Shown here piece by piece: positions 7,537 through 15,022 of a stretch of 16,590 nucleotides of DNA. The position numbers and the translations under genes were made by a program. The notes below the pieces were generated by a model. That model was not told the origin of the DNA. It made no database searches and saw only the letters and a list, made by a program, of their open reading frames with translations. Source of the stretch: Verrucomicrobiota bacterium (GTDB lineage Bacteria > Verrucomicrobiota > Verrucomicrobiia > Opitutales > Coraliomargaritaceae); contig JAQCDT010000011.1 of the NCBI GenBank assembly GCA_027620575.1, positions 1-16,590 of the forward strand, given 5' to 3'. Numbering within the stretch: the stretch's first letter is position 1; each line of letters opens with the position of its first letter.

Positions 7537-8142
7537 ATGAGTTTGCCAATTGTATGTTTAGATTTAGAAGGGGTATTAATTCCCGAAATATGGATTGCTT
7601 TTGCCGAAAAAACAGGCATCGAAGCCCTCAAGCGAACGACTCGGGATGAGCCGAATTATGATACCTTGATGCAATATCGATTGGATATTTTAAAAGAAAA
7701 TAATCTTAAGCTAAACGATATCCAAGAAGTCATTGGAACATTGGACCCTTTGCCTGGTGCGAAAGAATTTGTTGAATGGGTCACCTCAAAAACTCGGTTA
7801 ATTATTTTATCCGACACTTTCACCGAGTTTGCAGGGCCGTTGATGGCCAAGTTAAATTATCCGACATTGTTTTGTCATCACCTTTCCATTGATACTAATG
7901 GAATGATTGATGATTATTGTTTGCGATTGAAGGATCATAAAAGAAAAGCGGTTGAAGCATTCAAAGCACTGAATTTTAAAACGTTTGCCGCAGGCGATTC
8001 TTACAATGATCTCAGTATGATTGAGGTTGCAGAACATAAAGCCTTATTTTGCCCTCCTGAACGCCTGATCAAAGAGCGTCCGGATCTAGATGTGGCCCTA
8101 ACTCATGCCGAGCTTAAATCACTCATTCAAAATATTTTGTAA
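7537..8142 (+). CDS. thrH: ThrH: phosphoserine phosphatase / homoserine phosphotransferase
   Basis: HAD-superfamily enzyme closely resembling Pseudomonas ThrH, which dephosphorylates phosphoserine and can move the phosphate to homoserine. From the chosen start it is 201 residues, matching the family. HAD motif I is CLDLEGVLIPE (7-17) with nucleophile D9 and acid E11 (the DxE form typical of ThrH), motif II is ILSDTF (90-95, S92), and motif IV is AAGDSYND (151-158). The long block EIWIAFAEKTGIEALK is very close to known ThrH. Longer forms starting at TTG 7468 or ATG 7513 add residues absent from the family, so ATG 7537 is preferred although it has no Shine-Dalgarno sequence. It likely serves serine or threonine metabolism in the cytoplasm. 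It follows the methyltransferase on the same strand with a gap of 90 bases. Confidence 0.93.
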   Translation: MSLPIVCLDLEGVLIPEIWIAFAEKTGIEALKRTTRDEPNYDTLMQYRLDILKENNLKLNDIQEVIGTLDPLPGAKEFVEWVTSKTRLIILSDTFTEFAGPLMAKLNYPTLFCHHLSIDTNGMIDDYCLRLKDHKRKAVEAFKALNFKTFAAGDSYNDLSMIEVAEHKALFCPPERLIKERPDLDVALTHAELKSLIQNIL

Positions 8143-8166
8143 CTGCACTTATCACTCGCTAAACTC

Positions 8167-8466
8167 ATGTTCGTTCATACTGTATTATTTCACTTAAAGA
8201 AAGACCTCTCGGATGAGGCGATTTCAGAATTTGAGACCGCACTCGATAGCCTCAAAGCGATCAAAGTAAGTCGTGCTACTTATATCGGCACCGTTGCAGA
8301 GACAAAAGATCGTCCGGTTGTACGCTCAGACTACTCTTATAATTTAACGATCCTCTTTGATGATATTGAAGGTCATAATCAATACCAAGTCGATCCATTG
8401 CATAAGGCATTTGTTGCACAATGTTCAAAATATTGGACACATCTAGAAATTATAGATTCGGATTAA
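8167..8466 (+). CDS. Dabb (stress-responsive A/B barrel) family protein
   Basis: Small 99-residue protein made of a single Dabb domain, a dimeric ferredoxin-like alpha/beta barrel. Visible family features are the opening MFVHTVLFHLK strand, the central ETALDSLKAI helix, the RSDYSYNLTILFDD segment (53-66), and GHNQYQVDPLHKAF (69-82), with the YQxxPxHxxF pattern that is the best family marker. The C-terminal strand is HLEIIDSD. Bacterial members have no agreed function; a few are enzymes or stress proteins, and nothing here identifies a substrate. It lies 24 bases after thrH and 36 before pnuC, so it is probably part of the same transcript. Family confident, role unknown. Confidence 0.88.
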   Translation: MFVHTVLFHLKKDLSDEAISEFETALDSLKAIKVSRATYIGTVAETKDRPVVRSDYSYNLTILFDDIEGHNQYQVDPLHKAFVAQCSKYWTHLEIIDSD

Positions 8467-8502
8467 TTTTGAAACACATCCTTTACAGTAAACTGCCTTC
8501 TC

Positions 8503-9105
8503 ATGTTTGAATCTGTCATTCTTTATTTTAAAACAAATGGTCTAGAATATATTGGAACCATTGCGGGTATTCTCGGCGTATGGTTTAGTATTAAAGAAAA
8601 AATCATCACCTGGCCGACCTTTATCATCTGCTATACGATTTATGTTTATCTTGCTTTTAAAGCAGGCTTGCTCGCCAATATGTCGCTGAATGTGGTTTTT
8701 ATTATTTTATCCGCCTATGGATGGTGGCAATGGAATCAAGTTGGCGATAAAGCTTCCTCTAAAGAGACCAAAGCCATAGAGCATACCAGCAAAAAGTTGT
8801 GGATAATCAATGTGCTGTTTTGGATTATTGGAACCGCAGTGATCGGCTATTTACTGGAAAATTATACCCAATCATTTCAACCGTACTTTGATGCATTTGC
8901 TACAAGTGTAGCCTTCTCGGCTCAATGGATGTTGAGCAAAAAGTACATAGGGACCTGGCTTTGTTGGCTTATTTCCGACACTGTTTTTATAAACTTATGG
9001 GCTTTGCAAGGGTACTGGGTGACCGTCTTTCTCTTCTTCACATTTATGGTGTTAGCCATTTACGGGTGGCGTCAGTGGCATCACATTCTCTCACAAGCAG
9101 AATAA
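8503..9105 (+). CDS. pnuC: PnuC-family nicotinamide riboside/NMN transporter
   Basis: Inner-membrane facilitator of the PnuC family, which brings in nicotinamide riboside (historically described for NMN). The 200 residues form about seven hydrophobic segments, roughly 13-30, 36-54, 58-76, 99-118, 128-143, 150-168 and 170-188. The two halves each end in a matching motif, AYGWWQW (71-77) and IYGWRQW (186-192), the internal duplication expected of the 3+1+3 helix fold. LEYIGTIAGILGVW near the N-terminus and TWPTF (36-40) also fit. The linker around 80-98 is charged. A nicotinamide riboside kinase gene starts 9 bases downstream, which supports nicotinamide riboside as the substrate, trapped after entry by phosphorylation. 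Confidence 0.93.
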   Translation: MFESVILYFKTNGLEYIGTIAGILGVWFSIKEKIITWPTFIICYTIYVYLAFKAGLLANMSLNVVFIILSAYGWWQWNQVGDKASSKETKAIEHTSKKLWIINVLFWIIGTAVIGYLLENYTQSFQPYFDAFATSVAFSAQWMLSKKYIGTWLCWLISDTVFINLWALQGYWVTVFLFFTFMVLAIYGWRQWHHILSQAE

Positions 9106-9114
9106 ATTTGCATT

Positions 9115-9642
9115 ATGTATCGAGTGGTGATCACAGGAGCTGAATCTACAGGTAAAACTACACTCGTAGAACAATTAGTGGCTCACTATGAAGCCCCTTA
9201 TTCTCGAGAATTTGTCAGAGATTTTGTTGCGTCCATTGATCGTCCAATCGCTGAAAACGATTTAAATACGATCATGAAAGGGCAAATCGATTATGAAAAT
9301 GCAGCTTGCAAACAGTCGCCACGACTCGTCTTTCACGATACCAATCTTCTCTCCAATGTTATTTATGCCGACTACTATTTTCAGCACCACCCTAAAGAAT
9401 TAGACTTGGCTTTGTCTTCGACTCAATACGATCTTTATTTATTCTGCCAAAATGAAATTCCTTGGGAGCCTGATGGTGCACAAAGAGATAGCCCTCAAGC
9501 AAGAGATGCGATTCACACAGCATTTGAGCACATGCTAGAAACTAGCTCCGTCCCTGTTGCACGAATCAAAGGCAAGCCAGAAGATCGCTTTTATCAAGCC
9601 ATCAATGCGATTCAAGAATGCTTGAGCAAAGGAAGAATTTAG
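9115..9642 (+). CDS. NadR-like nicotinamide riboside kinase (AAA family ATPase)
   Basis: A 175-residue P-loop kinase matching the C-terminal ribosylnicotinamide kinase domain of NadR. Walker A is GAESTGKTT (8-16); YSREFVRDF (29-37) is the family's second motif; HDTN (74-77) carries the Walker B-like acid D75; and IPWEPDGAQRD (115-125) with the arginine at 130 resembles the substrate and lid region. It lacks the helix-turn-helix and NMN adenylyltransferase domains of enteric NadR, so it should make NMN from nicotinamide riboside but not NAD, and not act as a repressor. It is paired with pnuC (9-base gap), a common salvage arrangement. Its stop codon overlaps the end of the convergent pfp gene. 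Confidence 0.9.
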   Translation: MYRVVITGAESTGKTTLVEQLVAHYEAPYSREFVRDFVASIDRPIAENDLNTIMKGQIDYENAACKQSPRLVFHDTNLLSNVIYADYYFQHHPKELDLALSSTQYDLYLFCQNEIPWEPDGAQRDSPQARDAIHTAFEHMLETSSVPVARIKGKPEDRFYQAINAIQECLSKGRI

Positions 9643-10904
9643 CCGTTTAATGTGTAGGCAGGTAACTGCTTATCCACATAGATTTTCTGCAATTTGATGT
9701 ATTGAGGCACACCATTTTCAAATGGGACTTCAACTTCACCTTGAATCAAAGGGAGTGCATATTTAATGAAATTATAATTCATAGATACACCATCTTCATT
9801 GATCCAACTTTCTGGCAGTAACTTAACTCCATTAGCAATTTCAGATAATGGCGCTAAGCCTGTTTCACACGCATAGGTGTCGCCTTCACTTCTCACTAAA
9901 ATCACCATTTTATCGGTTTCACCTTCAACTGCTGCTTTAACTGCTGCTTGGCCAGCCATGAAAGCTTCATCGCTATCTGCTTTTGATGCACAATTCACAG
10001 CGGCTCTTTGAGCCATCCCCAATTTAATAGAGCGAGCTTTCACAGAAAGATTTTCTTCAGCCAAAGAGCGTAGAAATTCACCTGCACCACCCAATTGTGA
10101 GTGACCGAAAGCATCTGCACTTGCACTGTCTGTGGACACATAATTTCCGTCTGCATCAACGAGTCCTTCACCCACAACAACTAAACAGAATTTCTCTTTT
10201 TTAAGCACGCGAGTCACATCCTCAATGTATTTTTCCTTAGAAAATGGAACCTCTGGAAGATAAATTAAATGAGGTGCACTATTAGGATCGTCTTTATATT
10301 TAGCCAGTGCGGCGCCCGCAGCAATCCAGCCAGCACTTCGACCCATAACTTCAATCACTTGAACTAGGACGTGCTGGCCCATACCACCATTATCACAAGC
10401 AACTTCTCTAATCGTTGTAGCGATGTGCTTAATAACACTTCCGTAACCCGGCGTGTGGTCAGTTGTGACTAAATCATTGTCAATTGTTTTGGGAACTCCG
10501 ATGACACGAAGCGCATAGCCTTTTTTCTGGGCAAGCTTTGAAATTTTATCTGCTGTATCCTGGGAATCATTTCCACCAGCATAGAAAAAGTAGCGAATAT
10601 TGTGAGCTTCAAAAACTTGTAATACTCGGTCAAAATCTGCATCACTCTTTAATTTGTAGCGACATGTCCCAAGCGCTGCACCTGGTGTATAGCGTAAGCC
10701 TCGAATATTTTGCTGTGTTTCAGATGCCAAATCAACCAGTTGCTCCTGCAAAATTCCTTGGACTCCATTTAAGCCTCCATAAATTTCTTCGATGCACTCG
10801 TGGTTGAGGGCTTCTGTAATAACACCAGCCAAGCTAGAGTTAATAACGGATGTAGGCCCTCCAGATTGAGCCACTAAACAATTACCATTCAATATTTCAG
10901 TCAT
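9639..10904 (-). CDS. pfp: 6-phosphofructokinase, probably pyrophosphate-dependent
   Basis: Phosphorylates fructose 6-phosphate to fructose 1,6-bisphosphate in glycolysis; the PPi-using form is reversible. The 421 residues include AQSGGPTSVIN (12-22), the phosphoryl-donor loop AGGNDS (109-114), VPKTIDNDL (137-145) with catalytic D142, GYGSVIKH (153-160) and MGRSAGW (187-193). The lysine of PKTIDND, where ATP-dependent enzymes have glycine (PGTIDND), is the established marker of pyrophosphate use. At the donor loop the enzyme has GGNDS rather than GGDGS (ATP) or GGDDS (PPi), a form seen in one PFK subgroup. Donor choice is therefore inferred, not shown. It is last in the cinA-holA-purB-pfp strand run, 66 bases after purB, and no Shine-Dalgarno sequence is visible. 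Confidence 0.93.
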   Translation of the reverse strand: MTEILNGNCLVAQSGGPTSVINSSLAGVITEALNHECIEEIYGGLNGVQGILQEQLVDLASETQQNIRGLRYTPGAALGTCRYKLKSDADFDRVLQVFEAHNIRYFFYAGGNDSQDTADKISKLAQKKGYALRVIGVPKTIDNDLVTTDHTPGYGSVIKHIATTIREVACDNGGMGQHVLVQVIEVMGRSAGWIAAGAALAKYKDDPNSAPHLIYLPEVPFSKEKYIEDVTRVLKKEKFCLVVVGEGLVDADGNYVSTDSASADAFGHSQLGGAGEFLRSLAEENLSVKARSIKLGMAQRAAVNCASKADSDEAFMAGQAAVKAAVEGETDKMVILVRSEGDTYACETGLAPLSEIANGVKLLPESWINEDGVSMNYNFIKYALPLIQGEVEVPFENGVPQYIKLQKIYVDKQLPAYTLNG

Positions 10905-10970
10905 ATATATAAGTATGTTAATTAAAAAAACCTATCAGAACTAGTGGACACTATAATAGCAATACTTAAC

Positions 10971-12398
10971 TTAAAGAATTGCTTCTGGGGTATAATTTTT
11001 TGCTTCAGCAAAGCCCGCTACTTCACTGTGCACACGCTCACAAAATTGCTCCACTTGCTTTTGCGCCATTCCGGTAAGCTCCTGAGCGTCTTTTACTAAA
11101 CGCTCAATTGTCGGCTCATCGAGTCCTAATCGCTCATCGGCACCCAGTCGTTTCACTAAATCGTTTTGAGAAATCTCGCCCGAACGCAAATCCTTCACCG
11201 CAGCGACTGCATGTGACTTGATCGCATCGTAAGCACCTTCACGCCCTGCACCATTTTTCACAGCTTCCATAAGAATCGTGGTGGTCGCCAAAAATGGTCC
11301 GTAACGATTGTTTTCCTGCTCAATCATCCCAGGGAAAACCTCCATTTGATTAAGAATAGTGATAAATGTATCTAGCAAGCCATCTATAGCAAAGAAGCTA
11401 TCGGGCAAAAATACACGACGCACGACCGAACATGAGACATCGCCTTCGTTCCATTGATCTCCTGCCAATCCATTAGCCATTGTCAAATAGCCACTCAGAA
11501 TAACGGCAAACCCATTCAATCGCTCGCAACTTCGGCTATTCATTTTATGTGGCATCGCTGATGACCCCACTTGCCCTTTGGCAAATCCCTCGCTGGCTAA
11601 TTCATGGCCTGCCATGATCCTCAATGTTTTAGCAAAGCTCGATGGACCAGAAGCTAAACGGACAAATACAGAAACCACTTCGAAGTCTAAACTTCGAGGA
11701 TACACCTGGCCAACCGTTTCCAAAACTGAACCGACTCCCAAATGCTCCAATATCGCATCTTCCATTTGGGCTACTTTTTCCGAATCCCCGCCAAATAGCG
11801 TCATTAAATCCATCTGTGTGCCAACCGGGCCTTTTAAACCACGAACTGGGTAATTATCGATGATGCGATCTAGTTCACGAACCGCACAAAATAAATCTTC
11901 GCCGAACATAGCCAAACGCTTCCCAAAAGTAGTCAACTGTGCAGGCACATTATGTGTACGAGCCGTAATCACTAATTCGCTCCATTCCTCAGCCTTATCC
12001 GCTATTTTAATCAATGCGGCCATCGCTTTGATTCGGATCAATTCCAAGCCTCTGAGAATTTGTAGTTGCTCTACATTTTCGGTCAGATCACGACTGGTTA
12101 ACCCTTTGTGTATATGCTCGTGGCCAGCAAGGGCACAAAATTCCTCAATTCTTGCCTTAACATCGTGTCGAGTCACTGCCTCTCTTTCTTGGATAGACTG
12201 CAAGTTCACTTGATTCTTTACCGATTCATAAGCTTCAATCGCCTCGTCTGGAATATCAATGCCTAAAGATTTTTGTGCTTTGACCACCGCAATCCAATAA
12301 TCTCGTTCCAAAAGTATACGACCTTCCGCTCCCCAGATTTGGTTCATTTCTTTTGAGGCATAGCGCTCTGCGAGTATGTTAACTGTATTTTTCGACAT
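10971..12398 (-). CDS. purB: Adenylosuccinate lyase
   Basis: Fumarase/aspartase-superfamily enzyme that releases fumarate from SAICAR and from adenylosuccinate, so it acts twice in purine synthesis. The 475 residues contain the superfamily signature GSSAMPHKMN (278-287) with the catalytic serine loop. They also contain TRHDV (76-80), TSRDLTEN (101-108) and ARTHNVPAQ (146-154) with catalytic-region H149, and the aligned GPVGT (190-194). The three blocks together form the active site of the tetramer. The specific assignment to PurB rather than fumarase or argininosuccinate lyase rests on the TSRDLTEN and SSAMPHKMN combination. It lies 105 bases after holA and 66 before pfp on the same strand. 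No Shine-Dalgarno sequence precedes the ATG. Confidence 0.96.
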   Translation of the reverse strand: MSKNTVNILAERYASKEMNQIWGAEGRILLERDYWIAVVKAQKSLGIDIPDEAIEAYESVKNQVNLQSIQEREAVTRHDVKARIEEFCALAGHEHIHKGLTSRDLTENVEQLQILRGLELIRIKAMAALIKIADKAEEWSELVITARTHNVPAQLTTFGKRLAMFGEDLFCAVRELDRIIDNYPVRGLKGPVGTQMDLMTLFGGDSEKVAQMEDAILEHLGVGSVLETVGQVYPRSLDFEVVSVFVRLASGPSSFAKTLRIMAGHELASEGFAKGQVGSSAMPHKMNSRSCERLNGFAVILSGYLTMANGLAGDQWNEGDVSCSVVRRVFLPDSFFAIDGLLDTFITILNQMEVFPGMIEQENNRYGPFLATTTILMEAVKNGAGREGAYDAIKSHAVAAVKDLRSGEISQNDLVKRLGADERLGLDEPTIERLVKDAQELTGMAQKQVEQFCERVHSEVAGFAEAKNYTPEAIL

Positions 12399-12503
12399 AA
12401 TTGAAAGTTAAGATAGAAAGGATTTTTCAAAATGAGACCATAAAAAAGTGATCAAATAGCTAAAATTCAGCCTAGGAGCCCTGATTCATTGGCAATTTCT
12501 TGC

Positions 12504-13595
12504 TTAATCTCCTAAGCATCGAATCGCCAATTGATTAAAAATTGCTACCTGATCTTTAGGGTTTTCAACTATTGCTTCAAAGGTCTCAGCAAAGGCAATT
12601 TGAAAATCAATCAGATTTTTCAAGCTAAAATGGCTCACATCTTTAAGTAGTCGTCCCAAATAGTAGGGATTCTGCGTGAAGATATTTAAGTTTGATTTGG
12701 GGGCTCCTTCATCAAAATGCTCTCGAAATTTACCAGAGATACGAACAAGGTCATTTTGACTGATCCTCTGAACCCCAGAACCTAATTCCCCGGAATCCTT
12801 AAGAATTCGTAATTGAATCATCAGTCGATTTCTCGATTGCAAACTTCCTAACAATTCTGTTTGCGTAAAAAAATGACGATTTAACGCTTCGAGTGTCCAT
12901 TCCAACTGCCCAGAAAAGAACGCATCGGTTGCTTCAAAAAAATCCCCTTCTCCAAAATTCGGCACCATTTCATTAATCAGTTCCTCAGTTATTGTTTCTC
13001 CTTTCTTTAGGTAAGTGGTCAGCTTTTCCACTTCCATAGCAATCAGGCGATTATTGCCATTCACTTTATCATTTAATAATTGAATCGCACCTTGGCTGAT
13101 TTTGATTCCCATCTCTGAACAGCTTTCCTGAATTTTCTCTGCAATTCTAGCAATGCCGTCTTTGCTACTATCAATAACTTCAGAATCTCCCTCTTTAACA
13201 CACCATTTATAAAAACTCCTCACTTTGTAAATCGGCGATGCGGTGATCAAAACCGAAACTGCTTCACCATCTATATTTTCAAGTACGGATTTAAGGTGCT
13301 CTAATAGTTCTAAAGTTCCTTTAGCATTTCCTGTTTGTGAATTCGCTAAAAAATTAACTGCTTTAAGCCAAACCACTTTTTTTTCGCCAAACATAGATTG
13401 CGTTTGGATGGCTTCGATAAAGCGATCAACTATTTGTGAGACTTCATCCAAATTGTTACCACGGGCATCAATTACTTCTTTGGAAAGCTCATCCGTGATC
13501 TCTTTGGTTGCATTATCGAACCAAGCTTTTCCCTTGTCAGAAACAAGAAATTCGTCGTCACCACAAATAAATGCAAATTTGGCACTACTAGACAT
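12504..13595 (-). CDS. holA: DNA polymerase III delta subunit
   Basis: HolA is the clamp-loader subunit that opens the beta sliding clamp. The 363 residues are normal for the family. Visible features are the N-terminal FICGDDEFLV (9-18), QSMFGEKKVVWLKAVNFL (66-83), where the SxFG segment corresponds to the clamp-binding region, and VSVLITASP (113-121). MEVEKLTTYL (187-196) is the most conserved block, the ExxKL motif that follows the AAA-like domain. GDFFEATDAFFSG (217-229) starts the C-terminal collar domain. Sequence conservation in this family is low, but order and spacing fit well. It follows cinA after 79 bases on the same strand and precedes purB by 105 bases. Confidence 0.92.
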   Translation of the reverse strand: MSSSAKFAFICGDDEFLVSDKGKAWFDNATKEITDELSKEVIDARGNNLDEVSQIVDRFIEAIQTQSMFGEKKVVWLKAVNFLANSQTGNAKGTLELLEHLKSVLENIDGEAVSVLITASPIYKVRSFYKWCVKEGDSEVIDSSKDGIARIAEKIQESCSEMGIKISQGAIQLLNDKVNGNNRLIAMEVEKLTTYLKKGETITEELINEMVPNFGEGDFFEATDAFFSGQLEWTLEALNRHFFTQTELLGSLQSRNRLMIQLRILKDSGELGSGVQRISQNDLVRISGKFREHFDEGAPKSNLNIFTQNPYYLGRLLKDVSHFSLKNLIDFQIAFAETFEAIVENPKDQVAIFNQLAIRCLGD

Positions 13596-13674
13596 AGTGC
13601 TATTCTTAAATTTAGAAAGATTCTAGCGAGAAAAAAATTTATCTTCTTCCGTCTGCTTCACTCTATCAAACTGA

Positions 13675-14958
13675 TTAAATAGTATATCCATTGATATCTG
13701 TCTGCTCTTGGCGAATCAGAAGCCTGCGCATCCAGTCCAGTGCAGCATTCACCGCTCGTGCCTTCACATCCATGCGTCCCCCTAAATATCGCACACTTTT
13801 TGCCCAAATGCCGAATGATGAATGAAAGCCAATGTGAATTGTCCCAACTGGATTTTCTTTATTTCCACCTTCGGGACCCGCAAAGCCTGTAATACTCAAT
13901 CCATAATCCGATGATAAATTTTCGGCCACGCCTGATGCCATTGCAATTGCACACTCACCACTGACTGCACCGTGTTGGTCTATAATTTCTTCAGGTACAC
14001 TCACCTGAGATATTTTAACTTCATTAGCATAGCAAATCACACCCCCTTGAAAAACTTTTGACGCACCAGGAATATCGGTAAATGCATTTCCTAAAAGCCC
14101 ACCCGTACAAGATTCTGCGACCGCGAGGGTTTTTTGGTGCTCCCTAAGTTTTTGAAATATAACTTGAGATAAAGAAATATCACCATACCCGACAAAATTA
14201 TCTCCCAAGGCGAGGCGACAGGCATCTGCCACTTGATTCAATTGATCCAAATTTTTTGTTTTATCGGCGAGACTTAAACGAACATCCACTATTCCTAAAT
14301 GGACACAAAATGCAATCTCAGCAAAACCGCACTGCTTAACTATTGGCGATACTAAATCTTCAACTGAAGATTCACCTATACCGCAAGTCCTCAACTGAAC
14401 ATAAGTGTGGTCAGCCTGTGCACAGAAATTATTTTTTGCATAAGGCAGTACTTGTTTTTCAAACATGGGAATCAGCTCATGGGTCGGACCAGGCAGTAAA
14501 ATAATTGTACATGCATCCTGTTTGATTAACAATCCAGGGGCGGTTCCTCGCTCATTTTTCAATATTTCACTGCCCTCTATTTGATAACATTGCTTTTTAT
14601 GTATCTCCGAAACCTTACGACCTAATTTTAAAAAGCGATCTTTAATCGAATCAAAAACAGCCTCATTATAAATGAGCTTCTTTCCTAATAGTTTCGCTAA
14701 GCTCTCTCGAGTGAGATCATCCTCAGTAGGGCCTAAACCACCTGTAGTAATTACAATGTCTGAACGTTCGGTGGCGATGGCAAACGCCGCTTTTATGGAG
14801 TCCTCTTTATCGGGCACGACTTGGCAATGATCAATTTTAAGCCCCAATAAAGACAGTTGCTTGCCTAAATAGGTTAAATGACTATTAGTACGAATACCTA
14901 ATAATAATTCATCTCCTATATTTAAGATTTCAACTGTAACTCGATTGGACATTATCAT
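13675..14958 (-). CDS. cinA: CinA-family protein (ADP-ribose pyrophosphatase-like domain plus NMN amidohydrolase domain)
   Basis: Two-domain protein of 427 residues. Residues 5-175 form the MoaB/MogA-like N-terminal domain with LNIGDELLLG (12-21), TTGGLGPTEDD (71-81) and LLPGPTHE (154-161), linked in CinA proteins to ADP-ribose hydrolysis. Residues from about 262 form the PncC-type NMN amidohydrolase domain with AVAESCTGGLLG (279-290), the GGVICYANEVK segment (305-315) and SITGFAGPEGG (355-365). Full-length CinA of this kind turns NMN into nicotinic acid mononucleotide for NAD recycling. The start could be Met1 or Met3; the conserved domain begins just after both. It is first in the cinA-holA-purB-pfp run and divergent from uvrC. 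Its possible link to the nearby pnuC and kinase genes is functional, not by operon. Confidence 0.94.
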   Translation of the reverse strand: MIMSNRVTVEILNIGDELLLGIRTNSHLTYLGKQLSLLGLKIDHCQVVPDKEDSIKAAFAIATERSDIVITTGGLGPTEDDLTRESLAKLLGKKLIYNEAVFDSIKDRFLKLGRKVSEIHKKQCYQIEGSEILKNERGTAPGLLIKQDACTIILLPGPTHELIPMFEKQVLPYAKNNFCAQADHTYVQLRTCGIGESSVEDLVSPIVKQCGFAEIAFCVHLGIVDVRLSLADKTKNLDQLNQVADACRLALGDNFVGYGDISLSQVIFQKLREHQKTLAVAESCTGGLLGNAFTDIPGASKVFQGGVICYANEVKISQVSVPEEIIDQHGAVSGECAIAMASGVAENLSSDYGLSITGFAGPEGGNKENPVGTIHIGFHSSFGIWAKSVRYLGGRMDVKARAVNAALDWMRRLLIRQEQTDINGYTI

Positions 14959-15022
14959 AGGGTTCTTGAATATAAATTAAATGCAAGTTTGAGAGATATT
15001 TATTTTATTAAAATTTCATCCA

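Noticed and set aside
8925..9143. + strand open frame overlapping pnuC and the kinase start
   Set aside because: Out of frame with two well-supported genes and without recognisable protein features.
10905..10970. A promoter for pfp in the gap after purB
   Set aside because: TATTAT and TATAGT are present on the - strand, but no acceptable -35 hexamer sits at the right distance.
11578..12213. Three + strand open frames inside purB (11578-11853, 11642-11863, 11860-12213)
   Set aside because: They lie wholly within a strongly conserved purB and their translations are low-complexity and show no family motif.
12399..12503. Possible terminator or regulatory hairpin between holA and purB
   Set aside because: The inverted matches around CCTAGG are only three or four pairs with mismatches and are not followed by a clean T-run; the gap also has no convincing promoter pair.
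14959..15022. Divergent promoters between cinA and uvrC
   Set aside because: The region is very AT-rich and has several TTGAxx hexamers, but none has a good -10 partner at 16-18 bases, so no promoter can be assigned by eye.
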